Assembly: GCA_947172415.1 (NCBI GenBank)
Contig: OX359191.1
Span: 4,774,001 to 4,838,000, forward strand
DNA: 64,000 nucleotides
Origin: Chondrosia reniformis
Lineage: Eukaryota > Porifera > Demospongiae > Chondrillida > Chondrillidae
Direction of reading: 5' to 3'
Below are positions 53,570 to 63,749 of this stretch, in pieces. Position numbers and translations under genes: made by a program. Each line of letters begins with the position of its first letter. Position 1 is the first letter of the stretch. The notes beneath the pieces are model-generated. The model searched no databases. It saw only the letters and a program-made list of their open reading frames with translations, and had not been told where the DNA came from.

Positions 53570-54617
53570 GTCACTGCAGTGGGTGACTTGTACCAGCTAT
53601 CTCCAGTGAACGGTAGTTTTATATTTAGTTAGAAACCTGGACGCTCATCGGGGCGACTGGCTTCACACCTTTGGAGGGATTTCTTCAAGGTGATTGAACT
53701 GGAAGTGAACATGCATCAGCAGAATGATGCTTCATTCTCAGAGATACTTAATCGGATCAGGATGGGCGTACACACCAAAGAAGATGTGAAAGTTCTGCAA
53801 ATGCGTTTGGTTTCGAGTGGGACTGTAGATTTGGTGGCTTCCCCATTTGATACAGCTCTGACATTGTATCCTTGTACAGTAGATGTTAATGGGCACAATG
53901 AAATGCAGATAAAAAATCTAGCAGAGCAGTCAAATCTATAGTATTGATGCCGAGCATGCAATATTAGAGAGTCGAGGGCAAATTTATGCCAATATTAAAT
54001 ACAATGAGGTTCCTGAACGTCTCATTCCACAAGATGATAAAGACTGTGCTGCACTGCCCCGTATACTGAAGCTAGCAGTTGGTACTAGAGTAATGTTGCG
54101 ACGAAACATTAACTGTGGTGATGGCTTGATGAATGGTGCCAGAGGAACAATTGTAGGCTTAGAGTGGTCAAGAAATGCAAGGCATCAGAGTATGCCTGGT
54201 GAATTACCCACAGAGGTGTATGTGAGATTCTTAGATCCCAATGTGGGGAAATTGTCAAAGGTACCAGTTGTCTCAGAGCAACAGGATGTTGTACCAATTC
54301 AGCCTTTTCTGCACGTTTCTATGGAAAGGAAGGTACACTCCCGCAGAGCACAGATTCCCTTGATTCTGTGCTGGGCAGCAACTGTTCACAAGGTGCAAGG
54401 ATTGTCTCTTGATGCAGCAGTCATGAATTTAGGGAAGGATGTATTTGAACCTGGAATGGCCTATGTTGCTCTTAGTCGTGTGCGCACACTGAATGGAGTG
54501 GCCCTCCTGAACTTTCAGCCAAAGAAGATGACAGCAAACAAGAGAGTCCATGAGGAAATGGAAAGGCTACGACAAGAATCTGCTCATAGTTTGAGGAATC
54601 AGAAAAAGAGGAGCTAA
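53570..54617 (+). pseudogene. Helitron PIF1-like helicase, C-terminal half
   Basis: Three frames in series: GDLYQLSPVNG (53580-53620), FKVIELEVNMHQQNDASFSE .. VSSGTVDLVASPFDTALTLY (53690-53941), and after a shift KLAVGTRVMLRRNINCGDGL to PLILCWAATVHKVQGLSLDA and YVALSRVRTLNGVALLNFQP (54060-54617). The late PIF1 motifs (VHKVQGLSLD, YVALSRVR) are intact. Colinear with 22403-23256. Confidence 0.85.
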
Positions 54618-54987
54618 TATCAGGTCATTTTGTCCAGAATTGTAGTCAAAATGAGGAGAAATCAAGTGCTGTAGTAAAGGGTAGTAGTGCTTTGGTACAC
54701 AATGACAAGTGTATGTCACAATCTTACGTTAAGATTGCGGATAAAGGGACACATGGCAAGGAGTATACATCGGAACAATTGGTGGTTGGCAGTCAGTTTG
54801 TGCATTCAGACATCCCAATTACTTATGTTGACACACTGGTGTTGACACTGAAAACAATACTTGAAGCTATAGTGACTAGTAACACTTTGAATAGTGAGTC
54901 TATAGTAAGGTGGTCAAAGTGTCATCACAGTGAATTACAGACTATTCTTAAAGTTGTCAATCGTCCTTCCGGGCAACTTTCAGTAAT

Positions 54988-55658
54988 ATGCATCATCAAG
55001 TGGATGTTGCAGTAAAAGACAAAATCTTTCCAGCTTTTACATCAGAGTACATGCCAGTTTGCACTAAAGGAGGTGGAAATTGTATGTATCATATGCTATC
55101 TTTGGCCCTCTGTGGAACAGAGCAGTACATGTGCCACTTGAGATTGGTGACCGCTTATGGCCTCATTGTGCATCAACAACATATGCTAAAAGTCATTCAG
55201 CCAACTGCTAGGATACTTCTACCGTTGCAGAAACGAGATACTGCTTTAGTTGCTAAAGCAGCAGAAGTACAGTGGCTGGAACTACTTCGCAGTTCAATCA
55301 CTGACAAGTCATGGGGAAACCAATTTTATCTGCATGCACTTGCAATGATTTTGGAGAGGTCTATTTGGTTGTATGGTGTTGATGTACAGCAGATGCCCTC
55401 AAGATGAAGGAAAGCAGCTCCAACCAATTAAGCAGGATGTAACACCTACTGAATTGCAAGATCTGTTTGAAAAGAGAGACAAGAGGTTGAATAACAGCAT
55501 TTGCTATCACTCAGATGCAGTCCCAGAAGAGCATGTTCCACTTTTAGGATTTCTGGATTCCTCTCATTTCACTGCCATTCTTCCAATGGTGTCTTCAAAA
55601 TGTTCCTTAGGGTTTGCTCCATTTACCACCTTCATGTCACAGTGGGCTCCTGAAGAGT
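54988..55658 (+). pseudogene. Helitron OTU-like cysteine protease domain
   Basis: Begins KIFPAFTSEYMPVCTKGGGN with the catalytic Cys (TGT at 55081) in GGGNCMYHMLSLALCGTE, then CHLRLVTAYGLIVHQQHMLK and KSWGNQFYLHALAMILERSI. After a frameshift near 55400 it ends VPLLGFLDSSHFTAILPMVS with the His of SHF (55565) and ITFMSQWAPEE-type tail. OTU enzymes remove ubiquitin; the domain is known from Helitrons of several animals. The Asp normally before GNC (GDGNC, as in the copy at 23.7 kb) is Gly here, so this copy may have a weakened oxyanion region in addition to the frameshift. Confidence 0.8.
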
Positions 55659-55699
55659 GATGTACACAAATATGCCAACTACCATCATCGGTTGCAGTG

Positions 55700-56583
55700 T
55701 TTGTGTATCATGGTAAGTGAATGGTAGAATACGGTGACTGCAAAGGCTGACGTGGTGATGTCAAGTTATATAGAATTTAGTATTTGAGGCTACTTTCAAC
55801 TCGCTGAAGTATATTTGTAGTTTACGTATAATGTATTTTCTAAGTGTTTGTAAATTTTTTACAGCAACAATGTATTTTGACAATAGGTCACACTCTACAG
55901 CAATACAAGATGTTAGTTTGAGTTCATATGTACTTTGTAATTTTGAATGTTTTCTCTGATGTGTGGTTGGCAGTGTCACAGTTATTTTCCTCTTGTCCTT
56001 TATACTAAGAAGCAAGGATGCCTGGAGCAGTCAATTTAAAAGCTTTCTGGTAAGTCAACAGTTTCAATTTCTTTATTTGTATACCTCATTTGGCTTTCAC
56101 TTACAAAATTCATTGCAAATTTCTAATTGTTCTCACATTATTGCAGGTCACTCCTTACCTTCACAACTAGAGGGAAAAATATTATAAGAAGATACATGTT
56201 TTGAATCACTATGAACGCATAACTTAGACCTGCATCGGGTAGACATGAGGAGTGAGCAAACATTTCATTAGCAAGTCTAACAAGTAAGTGTACATATAAT
56301 ATAATTGCTAATTAACTCATGCACACTACTGCGAAGTGCTGTTAATATGTAAGTGTACTCTTTTCCTTCAGGTGTCCACATATTCCTTCCAACAAATCAA
56401 TGCATTTCTGAGAAGAACTGGATAAACATGTTTGGAACCAAAGAAAGAAACCATACCCATACCATATCTGTCATATCTCATTTATTGCACTATTAATTTA
56501 CAAGTCATTTTAGTGCATACTTCAGTGTTCCTGCAAAACACATGCTTGACAGTACCAAGACCTAATACTCTTCCGTCACACTC
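55700..56583. other. Post-Helitron spacer; nothing recognised
   Basis: AT-rich; probably contains the Helitron 3' end, which I could not delimit. Confidence 0.4.
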
Positions 56584-56584
56584 T

Positions 56585-56662
56585 TTTTAGGGGCTGCCAC
56601 AAGCAGCCTCCTCTATTGTTTTCTTAACACGATTTATGTATGGCTTCATGTTACGGATATAT
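56585..56662. repeat. Dispersed repeat with GGGGCTGCC element, copy 2
   Basis: AGGGGCTGCCACAAGCAGCC, CTCTATTGTTTTCTTAACAC and GATTTATGTATGGCTTCATG match 19436-19512. R1 begins directly after its TA tail. Confidence 0.8.
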
Positions 56663-56663
56663 A

Positions 56664-57090
56664 TATACAGTGCAAGTTACAATATACTAAGGTAATCTAA
56701 TATAAATAATATAATTAATATAATTAATTAATTCATACGGCTCCATAACAGGACTTAGAAACAAAATGGGCATATCATCATAAAGATTAGGGTATAAAAC
56801 TCATTTTTAATTAAGGAATTTTTTATTTAGGTTTCTGTTTCTTAAAAACTGAGGACAAAGTTTGCATATAAAAGGCCATAGGACTATAGAAAACCTATGG
56901 GAAATTTATATGCAAACCATGTTTATATTGATAAAAAATTTCAGTTTGTAAGATAACTGTGAAATCAACATATATCATGGTACATGTGTATAAAAAATGT
57001 TTGGTGAGAAGGTGATGTTTGGTAAGAAATTTTTGGCGAAGTTTTGCTTAATTAAATGAGCAAAATAATCAAGATATAATGCGCATATAG
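56664..57090 (+). repeat. R1 repeat, left flank of the DIRS element
   Basis: CAGTGCAAGTTACAATATAC through AAAAGGCCATAGGACTATAG to TTAAATGAGCAAAATAATCA matches 62336-62730 in the same orientation. Similarity stops at about 57090, where DIRS-specific sequence begins. Confidence 0.85.
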
Positions 57091-57304
57091 GTTAAGTGTT
57101 AAGTTAGTCGTACTTGACTTGTGGTGAAGCAAACTATGAAATCAGTAATTTATATGTCTAGCTTAAGAGACGCCGAGCTAGATTACGTATATGGAAAGCA
57201 TTAATTACCGCGTGCACGTCCACTCTTAGCTCGCAACAAAGAAACATCTCCTTTGTCAATTTCCCTTGTCCCTACGATTACCTAGCTATACATACCGATT
57301 GAGG

Positions 57305-59107
57305 ATGGCCACACCCAAAAAACCCACCGCCTCTCAAACGAGCGAGAGCGACCAGCCTCAGGAATCGCTTCCAAGTCAACTACCACCCCTCGACGACCTA
57401 AGCCCTTCCCAGGCCCAACAGGTGTTGGAGTCAGCGCTGCAGCACTACCGCCGACTAGAAGAGAGCCCATGTATTCCCACGTCCTCGCTGCTGAACGGCG
57501 ATCTTCTTACAGCGGCTCCTACAGGTAAGTACCTTTTCATTGGGATAGATATATGGCCATCATATTATATATAGCAGCTGCATACGATTGATTCAGCGCC
57601 TGTATAAGTCGTCGGCACTACGCGCGCTATCTAGCCAGCTACGGTTATATAGGACTTCATCGTCTGTACAGGTGCAATATATATGTATCTGACATATATA
57701 GGGTGGGAATGTTCAGCGTGAACCAGCGCCCACCTGCATTTATGCTAGGCGGGCCCACGACTCCATCCAGTTGAGAATGAGCGCGGCTATCCAGGTCACG
57801 CCCCCAGGCACGCCCTCAACAACAACAAATTTATGATTGCCATAGTATATTGTAACTTGTATATATATATAATAGACAAAATACAGATCCATGGCTATAC
57901 GGTACAACTTGCTGCTCAGCCTGCCGGTCCACACTCCTCGCACATGCTCTGCTCAACTCTTACGTACTCTGCCCAGCCCCTGCCCTCATTATGCTCCTCG
58001 CGCACGTGCCGCTCAACCAGTCTTGTGTATACGTACTGTACTCAGCCCTCCTCGTGCTCGCACTGCTCAGCCCCCCTCGCCCGCTACTGCTCTCTTCGCT
58101 CTCATATATATGCAGGCATCCAAGACCTCTCCATTCAGCCAGGCCAGATCTTGTCTGCAGCCCAACTGGCCCATCTTGCAGTGAGGCCTGCCGAAGCCAA
58201 CCAGGTCACCCCCCTTCCTCCTCCATCCATGCCCACCCTGCCTCTGATAGCAGCAGGCAACCCCTCCATGCCCCAGAATAACGATGCCATCACTAACCCC
58301 GCATCACACTTGACCATTTGCGACACAGGTGAACTATTGCCCTCTCGCCTGCTACAATGTGTGCGAGACTTTACATTTGTGGAGGTCAATTGGTTCCTTC
58401 CGGCCCCATTGATGCCGACTGCTCTCCAGCAGGATGACTGCAATCATCCACACTGCCACTGCTCCAAACACTCGCACTCTCGACGAAGTAGGAGGACCGT
58501 CGATGACATTTTTACCTGGCTGCTCCGCTTCCATCACTATGCAGCCGCTCTATGCCCTTTTCACCCTCGCATGATCCCAGAATTAATGGCCTACGCTAAC
58601 AGTATACAGCAGGCTCACCTGCAGTTCACGGGGGACGGCTGGCGCGTTTACGATCGTGCCTTTAGGGTACAGGCAGCATTCCAACGCCAAACTAACTGGA
58701 GGCGTGTGGATGCAAGCTTATATGCCCGCTTTGTCACAGCCCAAAGTAGATGGTCGGCTACGTGCCAATTCTGCTGTAGTGCAGGCCACCGCTCAAACGC
58801 ATGCCCATGGGGCGTGGACGAACCCTCCTCTCAGGAACCCAACACCCCAGACCCTCGCCTGGCTCGCCTAAAAAGCACTTTCTCTCAAACGGGCAGGCCA
58901 ATTTGCATTTCCTGGAATGCGGGGGCATGTCGGTTCCCTGACTCGTGCCGGTTCCAGCATGTCTGCTCAGCATGTTCCTTCCCTGGACATCGCTCCTCTG
59001 AATGCAGGAGGAACCCCACCACTGCAAGGGGCCCACCTATGGTGCCACTACCTCCAGCAAAAAGAGCAGTTCCCTCAGGTCAAGCATGCCAAGAGCCATT
59101 TATATAG
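57305..59107 (+). CDS. DIRS Gag-like protein, two exons
   Basis: Exon 1 (57305-57524) starts MATPKKPTASQTSESDQPQE and ends LTAAPTG at CAG|GTAAGT. Exon 2 starts after ATATGCAG at 58116 and joins in phase (G|GC) as GIQDLSIQPGQILSAAQ. Exon 2 carries VRDFTFVEVNWFLPAPL, a central domain, the knuckle CQFCCSAGHRSNAC (CxxCxxxxHxxxxC, about 58760-58803) and a second Cys/His set C..NAGACRFPDSCRFQHVCS then CSFPGHRSSEC, as in Gag proteins of DIRS elements, which bind RNA and form particles. The ATG at 57305 is preferred because it heads the low-complexity Gag start and lacks the upstream aromatic text. The intron (57525-58115) contains CTGCTCAGCC/CTCGCAC-type internal repeats. No break seen in either exon; the 3' end may be spliced to pol (acceptor at 59556). 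Confidence 0.75.
57525..58115 (+). other. Intron in DIRS gag
   Basis: GTAAGT donor, polypyrimidine-rich end and ATATGCAG acceptor, joining two Gag exons in phase. Reading through it gives stops and repeated GCTCCTCGC/GCTCAGCC phrases. Confidence 0.65.
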
Positions 59108-59556
59108 GCAGTTGCTCAGGACCCTATTAGCATATATATTAGACATATATAGCAACCTGTAGCCACTGATGGATATGTGAAATACGTATGACATGACTGA
59201 TATGAAAGTAACTGAGGGCGCATGTTCACCTCTTTGGTGGGAGGCACGTTCTTGGTCCCCCCAATCCACTGGTTCCATGCAGACAGTCATGTAATCTCAA
59301 GCTAACAAACGACAGATATACATGAATGGAGCTATATAGGCATGCACATAGACACCCGTCTCAGCCCGGCATAGCCGTACATATATACACATGCACACAG
59401 GGTCCGCAATATAATACAAGCATAGATATATATATATACCTATATGGCCAGCTGAGGCATTGTACACACACATCTATAGGGCATACGTATGGACAATGTG
59501 GTAGGGGCACTGCATGGTCCTGTGCTAACCAGCCATCCCTCTATTCCTCCGCATAG

Positions 59557-61170
59557 GTCAGCAACACTAGGTTTACACCCGCGACCTACAGGCCCTTACC
59601 AACCACCCAGTCACGGGCCACTCAGGAGGAGATGCCATGGCTGAGCCAGGTTCCTTGGGAGGGGCCCTATCCCCTTTGTCTGCCAAAACTTGGCAAGCAG
59701 CATTGCAAGGTTTTCCAGACAAGCAGTTTATGGCTTGACTAGTGGGGGGCTCCAGGAGGGCTTCCGACTGGGCTACCAAACCTCACGATCCCTCCTCAAG
59801 CCAGCCAAGAGAAACATACCTTCGGCCCATGAACAGCCAGAAGTGGTGGATGCCTACCTAGCCGCAGAGATACAGAAAGGTAGGGTGTTAGTCCCATTCC
59901 CTATGCCTCCGATCAACCCTCTGCACATCAGTCGCTTTGGGGTTATCCCCAAGAAATCGCAACCTGGCAAGTGGCGAATCATTGTGGACCTCTCTTTTCC
60001 AGAGGGGAGAAGTGTGAATTATGGAATCCGTAAGGAAATTTGCTCACTGCGGTACCCGACAATAGACCTGGCTATTGGCCAGATCCTGCAATTGGGAGTG
60101 GGTACTTAACTGTCTAAGCTGGACATTAAGGATGCGTATCGCATAGTGCCTGTACACCCTCAGGATTGGGAACTTCTGGGATTATTCTGGAAAGGTAGCT
60201 ACTATATAGATACCAGGCTGCCCTTCTGCTTACGGTCAGCGCCAAAAATGTTTACGGCATTGGCCAATGCAGCACAGTGGCTCATTATGCAGCAGGGTGT
60301 GGGCCATTGCCTGCACTTCCTGGACGATTTCCTCTTCCTGGAACCCCCGGAGACGGTGGCTATGGCTCTCAAGGTGGCTTCGGCTACCCTCGCAGAGTTA
60401 GGAATCCCCCTAGCCCCAGGAAAACTAGATGGCCCAACCACCAGGCTTACATTCCTGGGGATTGAGCTTGACACCAGCGCTATGATTGCACGACTCTCAG
60501 AAGAAAAGGTGTTACGTATCAAGGCCCTCTTGGATTTGTGGCAAGATAGGAAGGCATGCACAAAACGGGACCTGCTGTCCCTTCTGGGAGTTCTCCAACA
60601 CGCCGCCATGATAGTCCAATATGGCAGGACATTCGTGCGTCGTATCATTGAGCTGTCCAAGGTGGTAAAGGAACTTCACCACTTTGCTCGCCTTAACCTG
60701 GAGTTCAGATCAGACTTACCCTGGTGGAAGCTGTTTATATCAAGATGGAACGGCGTCAGCTTTCTGATGCCAGCACATGTGGCCTCCCCGTCCACCAGTA
60801 TCTATTCTGATGCCTCGGGCTCTAGGGGTTTCGGGGCATGGTGTGACAGCTCGCTGCAATGGTTTCAAGGGAGTTGGCCTCCCAACTGGCAGAAGCAGGC
60901 AATCACAGCAAAGGAGCTATTGCCCATTGCGATCGCAGCAGCAGTGTGGGGTCCCAAGTGGAGCAGACTAGCATTGCGTTTTTGGTGTGACAATGCCTCA
61001 ATTGTACAGGTCATAGCCTCCAGGAAGAGCAACGAGCCCCTTGTCATGCACCTGTAACGTGGCCTCCATCTCCTGGCGATGGAGTTCCACTTTGTATTTT
61101 CGGCTGCACACATAGCAGGCAAAGACAATGGCCCTGCAGATGCCTTGTCCCGTAACTCTGCTTCCTCCTA
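59557..61170 (+). pseudogene. DIRS reverse transcriptase and RNase H
   Basis: After a TAG acceptor (59556) the frame reads YTRDLQALTNHPVTGHSGG and AALQGFPDKQFMA, shifts near 59735 to GGLQEGFRLGYQTS, then FGVIPKKSQPGKWRIIVDLS, an in-frame TAA at 60107, KLDIKDAYRIVPVHPQDW, TRLPFCLRSAPKMFTAL, the catalytic HFLDDFLF (Asp codons 60323 and 60326) and LTFLGIELDTSAMIARL. RNase H begins SIYSDASGSRGFGAW (about 60800) and, past an in-frame TAA at 61055, ends HIAGKDNGPADALSRN. This is the DIRS RT/RNase H, copying the RNA into circular DNA. The RT active-site Asp pair and the RNase H Asp are kept; one frameshift and two stops inactivate the copy. Confidence 0.85.
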
Positions 61171-61174
61171 ACAC

Positions 61175-62236
61175 ATGCAGGTTCCCATGGCCCCCAAGGA
61201 GCCAACCCCACTGCCACTAGATCTCATCCAGCTGTTTCTGGCAACACCACCCCCAGATTGGCTCTCCACCAGCTGGAGGCAGCTGCTAACCACTACCTTG
61301 GGAACGGCATCGCACACTCTACTGCCCAGATGTATAGCTCAGGCAAGCAACAATACCACTCCTTCTGCCAACTGACAGCCCTTTCTCCCATCCCTGCATC
61401 ACAACATCAGCTTATGCTCTTTGCAGCATATTTAGCGAAAAAAGGGCTCCGGTGGCAAACCATCAAGACGTATCTAGCAGCAGTACGCCACCTCCATCTC
61501 ACCAGTGGCCCCAACACTCCCTTCTCAAATGCTAGGCGCCCACGGCTACAACTCCTTCTGCAGGGCATTAAGAGAGCCACATCAAAAATGCCCACGAAAT
61601 CACATCTCCCAATTACACCCGATATCCTATTTAAGGTGGGGAGAGTAATGCAGCAGTCTCCGCATTCTCAGGATAAGCTCATGGTGTGGGCAGCCATGAA
61701 CACCTGCTTTTTTGGGTTCCTGTGGGCAGGAGGGGTCCACCAGCACAATTGACCCCAGTTGGCACCTATGTGTTGGTGACCTGGCGGTGGACTCATTGGA
61801 GGCCCCGGCTAAGACTTTTTGTTACTATAACAACATCCAAGACAGATCCGTTTAGAGAGGGTGTAACCATTACACTTGGGAAAACAGACCAAAAGCTCTG
61901 CCCCCTCACAGCTCTCCTTCCATATGTGGCACTAAGGGGTGCACAAAAAGGCCCACTGTTCCGGTTCACAGATGGCTCCTTTTTACACGACAGCGGTTCG
62001 TAGAGGAAGTTGGCCAGCTTTTGATCACAGCAGGCATTGACCCATCCCCATATTCAGGCCACAGGTTCCGCATTGGGGCAGCTACAACTGCAGGATGCGC
62101 AGGTATGGACGCTGCCTTAATACAGACTCTAGGAAGATGGAAGAGCTCAGCATATCAGCTCTACATTAGGATTCCTAGGAGCTCTTTGGCAGCAGTCTCA
62201 AAGGCACTTGTGTCCCAACCTAGGACAGCTCAAGAG
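61175..62236 (+). pseudogene. DIRS tyrosine recombinase (first catalytic Arg changed)
   Basis: The N-terminal SAM-like domain is in 61258-61752 (GIAHSTAQMYSSGKQQYHSF, LMLFAAYLAKKGLRWQTIKT). The catalytic domain starts NTCFFGFLWAGG; the family has FLRxGE, so the first Arg is Trp here (TGG in place of CGG, a C-to-T change at a CpG). After a shift comes ITTSKTDPFREGVTITL and CPLTALLPYVALRG (61686-62003), and after another the SGHRFRIGAATTAG (His 62060, Arg 62069) and GRWKSSAYQLYIR with the nucleophile Tyr (62162). Tyrosine recombinases of DIRS elements insert circular DNA without target duplication. Two frameshifts and the lost Arg make it inactive. Confidence 0.85.
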
Positions 62237-62367
62237 TAGCTATGGCTTGTATTCCAACTGCAGCCTATTATTTTAAATTTTAACTGAATATTGTTTGAAC
62301 CTCGTATTTCAATTACAAGTTGATGGCTATATATACAGTGCAAGTTACAATATACTAAGGTAATCTA

Positions 62368-62402
62368 AATAAATAAATATTATAATATAATATAATATAA
62401 TA
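62368..62402. repeat. TAATA-type AT microsatellite
   Basis: Repeated TAATA units inside R1; the left R1 copy has a related ATTAATATAATTAATTAATT stretch. Confidence 0.85.
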
Positions 62403-62933
62403 TAATATATTTAAATAATTCATATGGCTTCAAGAAAGGATCTAGAAACAAAATGGGCATATCATTATAAAGTATAGGGTATAAAACTCGTTTTAAATTA
62501 AGGGATTTCTTATTAAGGCCTCCGTTTGTTAGAAAACGGAGGACAAAGTCTGCATATAAAAGGCCATAGGACTATAGAAAACCTATGGAAAATTTATATT
62601 CAAACCATGTGTTATATTAGTAAAAATTTTCAATTTGTCAGATAATTGTGAAACCAACATATATCGTGGTACATGTGCATAGAAAACGTCTGGCGAAGTT
62701 TTGCTTAATTAAATGAGCAAAATAATCAAAATATAATAAAGAATTTAAAGTTACGATTGCGCAAGCTGGTGATGTATTGTGATGTTCTTCTAATGTGTCA
62801 CCAACACCTCTCGTATGTCGCTCCGTAAACATTTAGTGAATCATGTGACATTGCAGAAACATCACCGGCTCGTTGCTCAAGAAGATCATCCCTTCGAGAA
62901 CGGCTATGACAAGTCGACGTTCTCCTATGAGAA

Positions 62934-63121
62934 GGAGCTACCGAATAAGCGAGTTGTAGCGAAGGTTAGATAAAGCATATTTGTATACGTTCATATTAAG
63001 TTTAAGCCAGAAATGTTGCTATATATATAGCCTGAAGGACAATTCTGTCTCAAACTTAATGGGAACGTATACAAATACGCTTTATCTAATCTTCGCTACA
63101 ACTCGCTTATTCGGTAGCTCC
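62934..63121. repeat. Hairpin with about 70-bp arms inside R1
   Basis: GGAGCTACCGAATAAGCGAG and the following TTGTAGCGAAGGTTAGATAA up to TTAAGTTT (62934-63005) are repeated inverted at 63052-63121 with about four mismatches; the loop is about 46 bases. The inverted R1 copy at 9.3 kb contains only one arm. Confidence 0.9.
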
Positions 63122-63235
63122 CTTTATTAATGCAAAAGAAATTCGTTTAGTCGACCGTCTTAAAGCTTCGGTAATTTAAGCTCTGTCTTCTCTTCTTATG
63201 TCTTTTGTTCATATTTTTACTTGCAATTGTCCATG

Positions 63236-63734
63236 TTTAGGAATAAAGAGTGTTATATATTATGCATGTTTAAATACAATCAAGTACTACACAGTGCAAG
63301 TTACAAATTTATACACGGATGCAAGTGACTCCCAAGATAATCACACTGAGTTTGATAATATAATACAGATGGAAATGACTCCCAAAATAATCACAATCAG
63401 GTATATAATTAAACGCTACAAGACTTTAGCCACACTGAAATTCTCAAATTCTGCATACAGAGTAGTAGTCTCTACAGATCATATAAGGTTAAACACAGGG
63501 CCTTCCAATTACCTTTTTCACACCTTAGTATAGACTGAAGATGATGCAACTGCATGCAATTATCAGCAAAAATTCCAGTCTCATGTAGGGGGTCTCAGCC
63601 AATAGTCACTACGGATTTGACTTGCCATCAGTGTGAGCTAGGAGTACCGTTGGTTACTTGCATGCATTCACATAAACAACAGGGTTAGAGACAATTTGGT
63701 AACTTGCACACAAGGACATAAAGGCTGGGGCCTT
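63236..63734. other. Spacer; nothing recognised
   Basis: Open frame text here (111 codons from 63198) has no domain. Includes a further CAGTGCAAGTTACAAATTTA phrase at about 63293 resembling the R1 end. Confidence 0.4.
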
Positions 63735-63749
63735 TTATTTCATTATGAC

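Larger units (their letters stand above)
47800..55700 (+). mobile_element. Helitron with 2A-like motif, HUH Rep, PIF1-like helicase and OTU domain
   Basis: Plus strand, in order: TATA box candidate, 21-bp repeat, 2A-like motif, 23-residue repeat array, DUF6570-like region, HUH/Y2 Rep, PIF1-like helicase, OTU protease. This is the fullest element in the window, but the gene is split by about eight frameshifts. A 3' fragment of the same family is at 22.4-24.3 kb. Termini are not defined. Confidence 0.85.
57091..62330 (+). mobile_element. DIRS-type tyrosine-recombinase retrotransposon
   Basis: Gag with zinc knuckles, RT, RNase H and tyrosine recombinase in one orientation, no DDE integrase and no protease: the DIRS arrangement. 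It is clearly more GC-rich than its surroundings. Direct R1 copies flank it, either as part of the element (split direct repeats, as in the related Ngaro group) or as pre-existing repeats. Confidence 0.85.
62331..63235 (+). repeat. R1 repeat, right flank of the DIRS element
   Basis: The longest copy: starts TACAGTGCAAGTTACAATAT, includes GGCCATAGGACTATAGAAAA, ATTGCGCAAGCTGGTGATGT and a large hairpin, and ends about CTTCTTATGTCTTTTGTTC. Its inverse is at 9165-9850. Confidence 0.8.

Noticed and set aside
63198..63533. 111-codon plus frame, including HIRLNTGP that faintly resembles a 2A end
   Set aside because: Lacks the D-x-E-x-NPGP residues and any hydrophobic lead; AT-rich chance frame.
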